A stretch of 64,000 bases of DNA, taken from positions 4,402,001 through 4,466,000 of the forward strand of contig NZ_CP114901.1 of the NCBI RefSeq assembly GCF_027497175.1, in the 5' to 3' direction. Position 1 is the stretch's first letter. Each line of letters begins with the position of its first letter. Origin of the DNA: Verrucosispora sp. WMMD573. GTDB taxonomy: Bacteria; Actinomycetota; Actinomycetes; Mycobacteriales; Micromonosporaceae. The position numbers and the translations under genes are program-made. The notes under the pieces were generated by a model. The model did no database searches and had not been told where the DNA came from. It saw only the letters and a list, made by a program, of their open reading frames with translations. Positions 56,878 to 64,000 of the stretch are shown one piece after another.

Positions 56878-58074
56878 TCAGGGCTGCCGCAGCGGCCGGA
56901 AGGCGGCCCGCACCTCGGTGGCGAAGAGTTCCGGCTCCTCCCAGGCCGCGAAGTGGCCGCCACGATCCACCTCGTTGAAGTACGCGACTCCGGGGTAGAC
57001 GGTCTCGACCCAGCTGCGGGGAGCGGCCCAGATCTCGTCGGGGAACGCCGTGAAGCAGACCGGGACCGCGACCGGTGGCGGCGGCTGGCCGGCCGCGTCG
57101 GCGGCCGCCTGGAAACGCCCGAACTCCCAGTACCACCGGGCGGACGAGGCACCGGTGCCGGTCAGCCAGTAGAGGGTGATGTTGTCGACGACGGTCTCCC
57201 GGGTGAGACCACCCACCGGCTCGCCGTCGACGAAGGCGCGGGAGATCTTGTAGTAGCTGTCCGTGTCGTGGTCCAACATCCAGGCCGCCAGCCCGACGGG
57301 TGAGTCGAGCAGCGAGTAGCCGATCGTCTGCGGTCGGGTGCTCTGTTCCAGGAAGTAGCCGAAGCCGTCCGTGCTGAACGTGGTGAGCGCGTCGTGCGCC
57401 GCGCGTTCCGGCGTTGACTTCGCCGGCAGTTGGTCCTTGAGACCGATCGCCGCGGCGAGCAGGTTGACGTGGATCCCGACCAGCCCGTCAGGTGCCTGAC
57501 GGCCCATCGCGTCCGTGACGGAGGCGCCCACGTCGCCGCCCTGGGCGACATAGCGTGAGTAGCCGAGGCGTTCCATCAGCTGCGCCCAGGCCCGCGCCAT
57601 CCGGGCGGAATCCCAGCCGGCCTCGGTCGGCTCGCCGGAGAAGCCGTAGCCGGGTAGCGACGGGAGCACCAGGTGGAAGGCGTCCTCGGGCCGCCCGCCG
57701 TGCGCCGTCGGGTCGGTGAGCGGGCCGACCACCCCGAGCAGTTCGACGACCGAGCCCGGCCAACCGTGCGTCATGATCAGCGGCAGCGCGTCCTCGTGCG
57801 ACGACCGTACGTGGATGAAGTGGATCGTCACGCCGTCGATCTCGGTCGTGTACTGCGGCAGGGCGTTCAACCTGGCCTCGCACGCGCGCCAGTCGTACTC
57901 GCTGGACCAGTAACGGGCCAACTCCTGGATCGTCGTCAACTGCACGCCCTGGGAGCGGTCGGCGACCAGCTCCCGGGTGGGCCAGCGGGTGGCCGTGATC
58001 CGGCGACGCAGGTCCGTGAGCGCCTCGTCCGGCGTGTCGAGACGGAAGGGACGAATCCCATCGTCGTGGGACAT
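56878..58074 (-). CDS. Epoxide hydrolase family alpha/beta-hydrolase
   Basis: 398 residues: the EphN domain typical of epoxide hydrolases at the N-terminus (IRPFRLDTPDEALTDLRRRITATRWPT), oxyanion motif HGWPGSVVEL, nucleophile elbow QGGDVGASV with Asp in place of Ser (about 185), GYSLLDSPVGLAAWMLDH, and the His in DRGGHFAAWEEPEL. An Asp nucleophile fits an epoxide hydrolase opening epoxides via an ester. ATG 58074 after AGGTGG; the longer frame to 58140 has no support. Alone, convergent to the peptide ABC operon. Confidence 0.9.
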   Translation of the reverse strand: MSHDDGIRPFRLDTPDEALTDLRRRITATRWPTRELVADRSQGVQLTTIQELARYWSSEYDWRACEARLNALPQYTTEIDGVTIHFIHVRSSHEDALPLIMTHGWPGSVVELLGVVGPLTDPTAHGGRPEDAFHLVLPSLPGYGFSGEPTEAGWDSARMARAWAQLMERLGYSRYVAQGGDVGASVTDAMGRQAPDGLVGIHVNLLAAAIGLKDQLPAKSTPERAAHDALTTFSTDGFGYFLEQSTRPQTIGYSLLDSPVGLAAWMLDHDTDSYYKISRAFVDGEPVGGLTRETVVDNITLYWLTGTGASSARWYWEFGRFQAAADAAGQPPPPVAVPVCFTAFPDEIWAAPRSWVETVYPGVAYFNEVDRGGHFAAWEEPELFATEVRAAFRPLRQP

Positions 58075-58212
58075 GCTCACCACCTGTCGGGTCGAATCGA
58101 GCGGAACCGTCCCGGCCGAGCCGTACGCGTTCATCCTCACATCGGCGGGGTGACCGGGTGACCGGAACAGGATTTGTCGGCGGCACGCCTGGTGCCCGAC
58201 CGGTCCGCCGGC

Positions 58213-58296
58213 TCAGCCCTGGCTCGCGCTGATCGACACGCCCGCCGGGTCAGCGCGGGACGTGTGCAGCACGAAGCTGGCGAAGACGGTGGTCAT
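58213..58296 (-). CDS. Candidate 27-residue small protein
   Basis: ATG 58296 follows AGGGAAG by 9 nt and gives a 27-residue peptide starting MTTVFASFVLHTSR and ending SISASQG before TGA. The ribosome site is decent and the peptide is not strongly biased, but no family is known and its length is within what chance gives. Upstream of the epoxide hydrolase on the same strand. Listed as possible only. Confidence 0.25.
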   Translation of the reverse strand: MTTVFASFVLHTSRADPAGVSISASQG

Positions 58297-58379
58297 GATT
58301 TCGACTTCCCTGCCCCGGACGTCGCACTAGGGTCTATCTCCGTGGGCAGGGCAGACCGGGTCGGAAAGTGGGAGCGGTG

Positions 58380-58433
58380 ATGGCCGACGACTGGTACGGC
58401 GACCCGGTCCTGCGACCGACGCCACGCGACTGA
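58380..58433 (+). CDS. 17-codon ORF ending directly before the LtrA start
   Basis: ATG 58380 (GGGAGCG upstream) gives MADDWYGDPVLRPTPRD then TGA; the next base begins the LtrA GTG in the same frame. The best ribosome site of the locus belongs to this ATG, so the stop may be a nonsense change (for example CGA to TGA) that split the LtrA gene, with reinitiation at the adjoining GTG; or it may be a true leader peptide. Confidence 0.5.
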   Translation: MADDWYGDPVLRPTPRD

Positions 58434-59648
58434 GTGCCGGGACCGACGCAGTGGCGGTGGTGGCGGGTACGCCCTACCGGCCGCGACCTGCCGATGGTCA
58501 CGCCGTTCGAGATCTTCTTCGACCTGGTCTTCGTCTTCACCCTCACCCGCATCGTCGCGTTCATGGGGAAGCCACCGGATCCGGTGGCGATGGGCCGCGG
58601 GCTGCTGTTGCTGATGCTGCTCTGGTTCGCCTGGTCGGGGTATCTCTGGCTGGGCAATCAGACCCGCGTCGATCGACCGCCGGTACGCGTACTGGTGCTT
58701 GCCGCGATGGCCGGGTTCTTCGTCGCCGCGCTGGTCATGCCGGGCGCCTGGGACAGCGCGCCGGGTCTGGACGGGCCGCTGCTGTTGGCCCTGTCGTACG
58801 TGCTGCTGCGCGCGGTCCACCTGGCGCTCTACCACTGGGCGGGCGAGCCGCTGCTGCGGCTGCGGATTCGGCGGTTCGCCGTGGCGAGTGTGCTGGCCTG
58901 GATTCCGCTCCTGGCCGGTGCCGTGCTCGGCGGATGGGCGCAGACCTGGTTGTGGACCCTGGCCTTCCTGGTCGAGATCGGCGGGCAGCGCGGGGTGGTG
59001 CAGAGTCGCCTGGGCGGGTGGCCGGTGCGCAGCCCCGAGTACTTCGCCGAACGGCACGGACTGGTGCTGATCATCGCGCTGGGCGAATCGTTCCTCGCCG
59101 CCGGGGTGGGCGTCGGCACCATGGTCACCAAGCTTCCGGTGCTAGCCGGAGCGGTGATCGGTTTCATCCTGATCGCGTGCCTGTGGTCGGTCCACTTCGA
59201 CCGGGTCAGTCCGCTCGCGGAGCAGGCGCTGTTGCGGGCCCGCGGCGAGCGGCGGGACCGGATCGGCGCGGACGCCTACTCGCTGGGACATCTGCCGCTG
59301 ATCGCCGGGGTGCTCTACACGGCGCTCGGGTTCGAGGACGTGCTGGCGTCGCTCTCCGCCGCCCATACGCCCGGTGGGGAGCCGCTGGGGTGGCCGGGGG
59401 CGGTGGCGCTCTACGGCGGCGCCGCGCTGTACCTGCTGGGCACCCTGTTGGTGCGGTACCTGTCCGGCCGGGGCGCTCGGATGGGTGAGCTGGTCGTCGC
59501 CGTCGCACCGCTGCTCCTGCTGCCGGTCGGCCGGGCACTGCCGGCCCTGGTCGCCATCGGCGTGCTCGCCACCTACCTGGTCGGCCTGGTCCTGCTGCCG
59601 TACGCGCGGGCCGGGCGGCGTCCGGCGTCCTCACCGACCGGCAGGTGA
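58434..59648 (+). CDS. Low temperature requirement A (LtrA)-like membrane protein
   Basis: 404 residues with about 12 helices; the LtrA start VTPFEIFFDLVFVFTLTRI near residue 22 and the second-half motifs ERHGLVLIIALGESFLAAGVG and HFDRVSPLAEQALL are clear. LtrA proteins are of unknown function, named for cold growth in Listeria. GTG 58434 has no Shine-Dalgarno of its own; it follows the stop of an in-frame 17-codon ORF without a gap, so expression likely depends on stop read-through or reinitiation. Confidence 0.85.
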   Translation: MPGPTQWRWWRVRPTGRDLPMVTPFEIFFDLVFVFTLTRIVAFMGKPPDPVAMGRGLLLLMLLWFAWSGYLWLGNQTRVDRPPVRVLVLAAMAGFFVAALVMPGAWDSAPGLDGPLLLALSYVLLRAVHLALYHWAGEPLLRLRIRRFAVASVLAWIPLLAGAVLGGWAQTWLWTLAFLVEIGGQRGVVQSRLGGWPVRSPEYFAERHGLVLIIALGESFLAAGVGVGTMVTKLPVLAGAVIGFILIACLWSVHFDRVSPLAEQALLRARGERRDRIGADAYSLGHLPLIAGVLYTALGFEDVLASLSAAHTPGGEPLGWPGAVALYGGAALYLLGTLLVRYLSGRGARMGELVVAVAPLLLLPVGRALPALVAIGVLATYLVGLVLLPYARAGRRPASSPTGR

Positions 59649-59706
59649 ACGGTGAGCCGGACCCCGGCGTACCGTGACCGCCCGGTCGACGCGGGCCGAC
59701 GGCAGC

Positions 59707-59919
59707 TCACCTACCGACGGGTGCCGGCTGCCGGGCGACCAGCCCGACGGTGGGGTCGTAGCGGACCGGAACGGGATCGCTGAGTTCCCCGACGAACTCG
59801 CCGTCGGCGTGCTCGACGAAGCCGATGAGGGACCAACCGTCGCCGTCGGGGTCCGGGAAGACCCACGGGTCACGCCAGGTCTGCTCGTACCACAGCTCGT
59901 GGTCGGGCAGTCGAAGCAT
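59707..59919 (-). pseudogene. Remnant of a GH32/GH43-type glycosidase
   Basis: A 70-codon ORF whose first half, LPDHELWYEQTWRDPWVFPDPDGDGW, looks like the WRDPWVF active-site region of sucrose/fructan-type five-bladed propeller glycosidases, and whose second half, IGFVEHADGEFVGELSDPVPVRY, looks like the last blade of the same kind of protein. Hundreds of residues between are missing: an internal deletion. An intact operator-like palindrome stands just upstream and the LacI regulator next door is whole. Confidence 0.6.
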
Positions 59920-59936
59920 GGCCGGAAACGTGCCAG

Positions 59937-59948
59937 TGAACCGGTTTA
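59937..59948. promoter_or_regulatory. LacI-type operator
   Basis: TGAACCGGTTTA, centred on the palindrome AACCGGTT, 18 bp before the remnant glycosidase ATG. A typical LacI/GalR half-site pair with the central CG, next to a LacI gene. Confidence 0.6.
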
Positions 59949-59993
59949 GCGACTAGAGCGGGTTCAATCGTGCGGCCGAGGAGGCGGTGGGGC

Positions 59994-61019
59994 TCAGGCG
60001 ACGGGGGCGGCCACGGACCGCCGCCGCAGCAGCGGCATCGGCACGAACGACGCGCCGCCGTCACCCCCGTCGAGCAGCACCTCCACCGCGCGGCGGCCCA
60101 TCTGTTCGTGTGGCAGCGCCGCCGTGGACAGCCCCGGCCGCAGCCACGCGGCGATCGGGTCGTCGTCGAAGGAGATCACCGAAAGGTCGCCGGGAATGCT
60201 CAGGCCGGCCTCGCCGAGCGCCTGGTACGCGCCGAAGGCGAGTCGATCGTTCATGCAGATCACCGCGCTGGGCCGGGTCGGGCGGTCCAGCAGCGTACGC
60301 ATGGCGGCGTAGCCGTGCTCCGGCAGCCACTCCGGGCAGAAGCCCTCGGTGAGCGGCGCGACACCGGCGGCGGCGAGAGTGCTCCGGATGCCGCGTAGCC
60401 GAGCGTCGGCGGCCAGCGAGATCTCCGGGTCGACTTCCTTCTGCCGGTTGCGCCCGATCAGGGCGATCCGGTCCCGGTGGCCCTGCGCGAGCAGCGTCTC
60501 GGCGATCATCGCGCCAGCGCCCTCGTCGTCGGGCAGCACGCAGGGCAACGGCTCCGGACTTGTCGCGTTGAGCAGCACCACCGGGCCGCCGAGGATGGCC
60601 GGAGGCACCGCCAGTCGGCGGGTCGCCATCGCCGCGTAGATCACGCCGTCGACCTGGCGGTCGAGAATGGCCTCGATGGCGTACCGCTCGAACGTCGCGT
60701 CGCCCTGCGTCTCGGTGATCAGCAGGACGTGGTCGCGCTCGCGAGCGGCGTCCAGCGCCCCGCGGATGAGGCCACCGGCGAACCGGGTGGTGGCGACGAT
60801 GTCGGAGACGAACGCGATGGTGGCGGTCTTGCGGGTCCGCAGGCTGCGGGCGGCCACGTTCGGTCGGTAGCCGAGTTCCTCCGCTGCCGCGAAGACCCGC
60901 TGGTGCGCCTCGGCGGAGAGCCGGGTGCCCTCGCGCCCGTTCAGCACCATCGACGCGGCGGTCTTGGACAGACCGGCCCGTCGCGCCACGTCGGCCAGTG
61001 TCGCTCTCTCGCGGCCCAT
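59994..61019 (-). CDS. LacI family transcriptional regulator
   Basis: 341 residues, intact: HTH TLADVARRAGLSKTAASMVLNGREGTRLSAEAHQRVFAAAEELGYRPNVAARSLR with hinge helix, then a periplasmic-binding-protein-like sugar domain (TIAFVSDIVATTRFAGGLIRG, CMNDRLAFGAYQALGEAGLSIPGDLSVISFDDDPIAAWLRPGLST). Probably a repressor of the sugar genes whose broken remains lie on both sides. With its targets gone it may now control nothing but itself or distant operons. Confidence 0.92.
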   Translation of the reverse strand: MGRERATLADVARRAGLSKTAASMVLNGREGTRLSAEAHQRVFAAAEELGYRPNVAARSLRTRKTATIAFVSDIVATTRFAGGLIRGALDAARERDHVLLITETQGDATFERYAIEAILDRQVDGVIYAAMATRRLAVPPAILGGPVVLLNATSPEPLPCVLPDDEGAGAMIAETLLAQGHRDRIALIGRNRQKEVDPEISLAADARLRGIRSTLAAAGVAPLTEGFCPEWLPEHGYAAMRTLLDRPTRPSAVICMNDRLAFGAYQALGEAGLSIPGDLSVISFDDDPIAAWLRPGLSTAALPHEQMGRRAVEVLLDGGDGGASFVPMPLLRRRSVAAPVA

Positions 61020-61189
61020 TGCGTCCTCCGATCACGGCGGCCGTCCCTACCCCGTTGTCGTCCCATCATTGCTGGATCGAGTCACCTCCGTGGTCACCGG
61101 CGGCGGTGGACGCCTTAGCGCCTTTCGGCGTCATATTGGGTACCGCGAACCGCGAGTCGGGTTCGGCACAGATCTGGTGCTGCTCTGCG

Positions 61190-61287
61190 CTGGCTCGCTG
61201 CGCATCCTCACGCCTACCCTCATCGTGTTCCTGATCTTTCAGCGACAGTTCATCAAGGCCCTGCTGCAAAGCTCCGTGAAGGGATAG
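61190..61287 (+). pseudogene. C-terminal remnant of a sugar ABC permease
   Basis: One frame reads LTPTLIVFLIFQRQFIKALLQSSVKG then TAG. IFQRQF(I/V)xG...GxKG is the closing motif of MalG-type sugar permeases, as in the intact permease at 42043 (QKQLVRGLSMGAVK). The rest of the gene is missing upstream. Part of a decayed sugar-uptake locus with the LacI gene and the glycosidase stub. Confidence 0.65.
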
Positions 61288-61291
61288 CGGG

Positions 61292-62440
61292 TTGAGCGAG
61301 AGCCAGATCCACGGCGACATCGACGAGGGCTTCGGCCGGGTCGCCGACGTGTTTCGGGACAACTTCGCCCATCGTCAGGAGGTGGGCGCGGCGGTCGCCG
61401 TCTACCTGCGCGGCCGTAAGGTCGTGGACCTGTACGGCGGCCTGGCCGACGTCCGCTCGGGACGCCCCTGGAGCGCGGACACGCCCGCTGTCGTCTTCTC
61501 CTGCACCAAGGGGATCATGGCGATCTGCACGTACCTGCTGGTGCAGGAGGGGCGGCTGGATCTCGATGCGCCGGTCACCCGCTACTGGCCGGATTTCGGC
61601 CAGCACGGCAAGGCGGAGATCCCGGTTCGGTGGCTGCTCACCCACCAGTCCGGCCTGCCGGCGCTCGACAAGCCCTTCTCCCGGGAGGAGGTGCTCGCCT
61701 GGGAGCCGGTGATCAAGGCCATCGAGGCGCAGACTCCCTTGTGGAAGCCGGGTACCGCGCACAGCTACCACGCGATCACCTACGGCTGGCTGATCGGCGA
61801 GGTTGTCCGGCGGATCACCGGTGAGATGCCCGGTGCCTACTTCGCCCGGGCCCTCGGCGAACCGCTCGGTCTGCGTACCTGGATCGGGCTGCCGGCCGCC
61901 GAACGCGACGCGGTCGCCTGGATGCTGGCGCCGATCGGCGAACCCGTCCCGGCCGCTGACCCGGTCGCCGAGCGCGGCATCACCATGGGCGGCGCCTTCG
62001 CCTTCCCCGCCGACGAGAACGGCCTGGTCAGCTTCAACGATCCGGCCATACAGGCCGCCCAGATCCCGGGCGCGGGCGCGGTCAGCACGGCCGAGAGCCT
62101 GGCCCGCCTCTACGCCGCCTGCGTCTCCGAGGTGGGTGTGCCGCGGCTGCTCAGCCCCGGGTCCGTCGACGACGCGGTCACGGTCCGGGTCAGCGGCCAG
62201 CAGGTCTACGGGCTGCCCGACGCGGGACACCGCTGGGGCACCGGCTTCCTGGTGCACTCGGTGCCCCGCCCGATGCTCGGCGTACGCAGCTTCGGGCACG
62301 ACGGCGCCGGTGGGCACCTGGCCTTCGGCGACGACGCCTACCAGGTTGGCTTCGGCTATGTGGTCAACCAGATGGGCGGCTTCGACGACGAGCGGGCCAA
62401 CCTGCTCTCCGCTGCCGTCCGGGACTGCCTCGGGCGATAG
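61292..62440 (+). CDS. Serine hydrolase of the beta-lactamase/esterase (EstB-like) family
   Basis: 382 residues, no signal peptide: catalytic SxxK in SCTKG (about residue 72), the YxN-equivalent Tyr in YHAITYGWLIGE, and a HDGAGG motif in place of KTG. This is the class C-like esterase branch rather than a true beta-lactamase; likely hydrolyses an ester in the cytosol. The only in-frame start before the conserved region is TTG 61292, 4 nt past the permease remnant's stop, with a weak GAAGGGA before it; the gene probably inherited the expression signals of the lost sugar operon. Confidence 0.88.
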   Translation: MSESQIHGDIDEGFGRVADVFRDNFAHRQEVGAAVAVYLRGRKVVDLYGGLADVRSGRPWSADTPAVVFSCTKGIMAICTYLLVQEGRLDLDAPVTRYWPDFGQHGKAEIPVRWLLTHQSGLPALDKPFSREEVLAWEPVIKAIEAQTPLWKPGTAHSYHAITYGWLIGEVVRRITGEMPGAYFARALGEPLGLRTWIGLPAAERDAVAWMLAPIGEPVPAADPVAERGITMGGAFAFPADENGLVSFNDPAIQAAQIPGAGAVSTAESLARLYAACVSEVGVPRLLSPGSVDDAVTVRVSGQQVYGLPDAGHRWGTGFLVHSVPRPMLGVRSFGHDGAGGHLAFGDDAYQVGFGYVVNQMGGFDDERANLLSAAVRDCLGR

Positions 62441-62521
62441 GTGACCGACGGGGTGGCCCCGGCGAAGCCGCTCGGCTGAGCCGGGGCACACCCGCGACCG
62501 GGATCGCCGTACGGTGGTCGG

Positions 62522-63322
62522 ATGTCGCTTGTCGATGCTGATCTCGCGATCCGGGCGGCGCAGGCCGGTGCCGAGGTGGTGCGCTCGCACCACGGCACAG
62601 CGGTGGCCCAGTTCGCGAAGTCGGGTGGGGACTTCGCCACCACCGCCGACGTTGAGGCGGAGCAGGCCATCCTCGGCGTGCTGCGGTCCGCGCGACCCGA
62701 CGACGCCGTGCTGGCCGAGGAGAGCGGACGCAGCGGCTCAGGCGGGAACGGGCGCGTCTGGCTTGTCGATCCGCTCTGCGGGACGCTGAACTTCGCCGTA
62801 CACACCACGCTGGTCTCGGTCAACGTGGCCCTGCGGGTCGGCGCGCAGGTCGTGGTGGCGGCCGTCGTGGACCCGTTCGCGCAGGAGGTCTTCTGGACCG
62901 ACGGCACCGACGCCCGGGTGCGGCGCGCCGGTGCCGACGAGCAACTCACGCCGTCAGCGGCCTCCGGGCTGGTGGACGTGAACCTCGATCCGCCATACCC
63001 GAACGAGCGGGTGTTCCGGGCCGCCCGGCTGTTGGCTGACGAACGGTTCATCGAGCGCTTCCGGCCCCGGGTCGTGTCGACCACGTTGGCGTTGGCCTGG
63101 GTTGCGGCCGGTCGGCGCGCCGCGTACGTCACGGATGGCCGACTGCACGACTGCGTGCACTTCGCGGCCGGCATCGCGCTCTGTGAGGCGGCCGGCTGCG
63201 TGGTGACCGGGCTCGACGGCCAACCCTGGCGCAGCGGCCTGGGCGGGCTCGTCGCGGCGGCCGATGCGGCCACGCACGCCGACCTGTTGGCGCTGATCGC
63301 GGAGCAGGGGGAGTCGGCGTAA
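62522..63322 (+). CDS. Inositol monophosphatase family protein (atypical metal motif)
   Basis: 266 residues, IMPase/FBPase fold: AEEQAI-type helix with DFATTADVEAEQAIL, AEESG (metal Glu), and WLVDPLCGTLNFA where DPIDGT is expected, so the second Asp of the metal site is Cys. The C-terminal metal Asp (usually WDxAAG) is replaced by DCVHFAAG. It may have lost or altered metal binding, though a subfamily with DPLCGT exists, in my memory, in actinobacteria. ATG 62522, 6 nt after TACGGT: a leaderless transcript. Confidence 0.85.
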   Translation: MSLVDADLAIRAAQAGAEVVRSHHGTAVAQFAKSGGDFATTADVEAEQAILGVLRSARPDDAVLAEESGRSGSGGNGRVWLVDPLCGTLNFAVHTTLVSVNVALRVGAQVVVAAVVDPFAQEVFWTDGTDARVRRAGADEQLTPSAASGLVDVNLDPPYPNERVFRAARLLADERFIERFRPRVVSTTLALAWVAAGRRAAYVTDGRLHDCVHFAAGIALCEAAGCVVTGLDGQPWRSGLGGLVAAADAATHADLLALIAEQGESA

Positions 63323-63333
63323 GGCCGGCCCGG

Positions 63334-63795
63334 TCAGTCGAGGCAGAACTCGTTGCCCTCGGGATCGGTCAGCACGATGAAGCCGGCCTCAAGTGGCGGC
63401 GCGGGCTCGACCCGGCGCACCTGCGTGGCACCCAACGCGACCAGCCGATCACACTCGGCCTGTAGTGCTGCCATCCGTTCCGCTCCGGTCAGCCCGGGCG
63501 CGGCCCGCACGTCGAGGTGCACCCGGTTCTTGACGATCTTGTCCTCCGGCACCTGTTGGAAGAACAGCCGTGGGCCGTGCCCGTCCGGGTCCTCAATGGC
63601 CGACCTGGTGTTGCGCTGCTCCGCCGGTACGCCGATGTGGGCGAGGAAGTCGTCCCACGCGGCAAGCGGGTCGGCACCCTCGGGAAGGTCAACTCCGGGC
63701 GGGCCGGGATGTACGTAGCCCAGTACGTCCCGCCAGAACGTGGACAGCGCCGTCGGGTCGTGGGCGTCGAAGGTGACCTGGATCTGGCGGCTCAT
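63334..63795 (-). CDS. VOC (glyoxalase/bleomycin-resistance) family protein
   Basis: 153 residues, two beta-alpha-beta-beta-beta units: IQVTFDAHDPTALSTFWRDVLGY at the start, RLFFQQVPEDKIVKNRVHLDV in the middle and GFIVLTDPEGNEFCLD at the end with the usual metal-binding Glu. Likely a lyase, dioxygenase or antibiotic-binding protein; role unknown. ATG 63795 after GGAGC; a longer frame to 63942 is not supported. Convergent with the IMPase-like gene, 11 bp apart. Confidence 0.9.
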   Translation of the reverse strand: MSRQIQVTFDAHDPTALSTFWRDVLGYVHPGPPGVDLPEGADPLAAWDDFLAHIGVPAEQRNTRSAIEDPDGHGPRLFFQQVPEDKIVKNRVHLDVRAAPGLTGAERMAALQAECDRLVALGATQVRRVEPAPPLEAGFIVLTDPEGNEFCLD

Positions 63796-64000
63796 CGGGC
63801 AGCTCCAATCGGTGTACGTCAGGGCGACCAATGTGCCAGGCAGGACCGACATCTCGGTGCGCGACCGTGGTGTCCGGCGATGACGCTGGCGGCTCGAATT
63901 CGCCTGATCGATGTCAGAGCTGACTCGACGGCAGGCCCGCAAGCCTGGTGCTGCGGGTGCGGGCGGAGCCCTGCTGCCGCTGCCGTGGACCGCCGCGGCC

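Overview
The window is high-GC actinobacterial DNA. GTG and TTG starts, ATGA stop/start overlaps, leaderless-looking promoters, F420-type oxidoreductases, an SCO5389-family protein and secreted enzymes with Pro/Thr linkers and cellulose-binding modules all point to a filamentous Micromonosporaceae, probably Micromonospora. That placement is inferred from gene content, not from a marker gene. I saw no rRNA, tRNA, CRISPR or prophage.

Layout. 1-1716: partial NudC and an SDR. 1879-5416: a coupled minus-strand operon of a DUF4956 membrane protein, a VTC-domain protein and a secreted CotH-type kinase carrying a CBM2. 5866-10978: plant and chitin polymer degradation (CE15 glucuronoyl esterase, GH10 xylanase, GH18 chitinase). 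11038-13599: IclR regulator, KDPG aldolase and a PfkB kinase. 13686-15401: DUF4253 and an EEP lipoprotein. 15480-19970: RamB/ScfR-type regulator divergent from isocitrate lyase and malate synthase. 20310-25426: soluble transhydrogenase, a CooC-like ATPase/LLM/SCO5389 trio and an F420-type LLM enzyme. 25906-29133: ArsR/SRPBCC pair and a large catalase. 29217-30187: an ECF sigma locus scarred by a deletion. 30276-35497: Bcr/CflA exporter, a complete but frameshifted insertion sequence, and a DUF4212/sodium-solute symporter pair. 35891-38647: a sigma-factor locus flanked by two paralogous membrane proteins. 38870-43868: DeoR-controlled polyol/sugar ABC operon with a zinc dehydrogenase. 44118-46886: a SNF2 helicase. 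46966-51082: small genes (GNAT, MFS/MerR pair, USP, M23). 51416-56851: a five-gene peptide ABC operon. 56878-63795: epoxide hydrolase, LtrA-like protein, the ruins of a sugar locus around an intact LacI regulator, serine hydrolase, IMPase-like protein and VOC protein.

How it fits together. The first third reads as a polymer-degradation region: secreted enzymes attack xylan-lignin esters, xylan and chitin; KDPG/KDG enzymes feed uronate-type sugar acids into central metabolism; the glyoxylate shunt with its divergent regulator handles acetyl units. Two of the CAZyme promoters share CGAAAC boxes. The CotH-CBM2/VTC/DUF4956 operon beside them is the best candidate for a poorly described system. 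The rest is ordinary accessory genome with much decay: a sigma factor cut in region 4, a frameshifted transposase, an SDR tail, a DUF998-like stub, an LtrA gene with an in-frame stop, and glycosidase and permease remnants next to a LacI gene.
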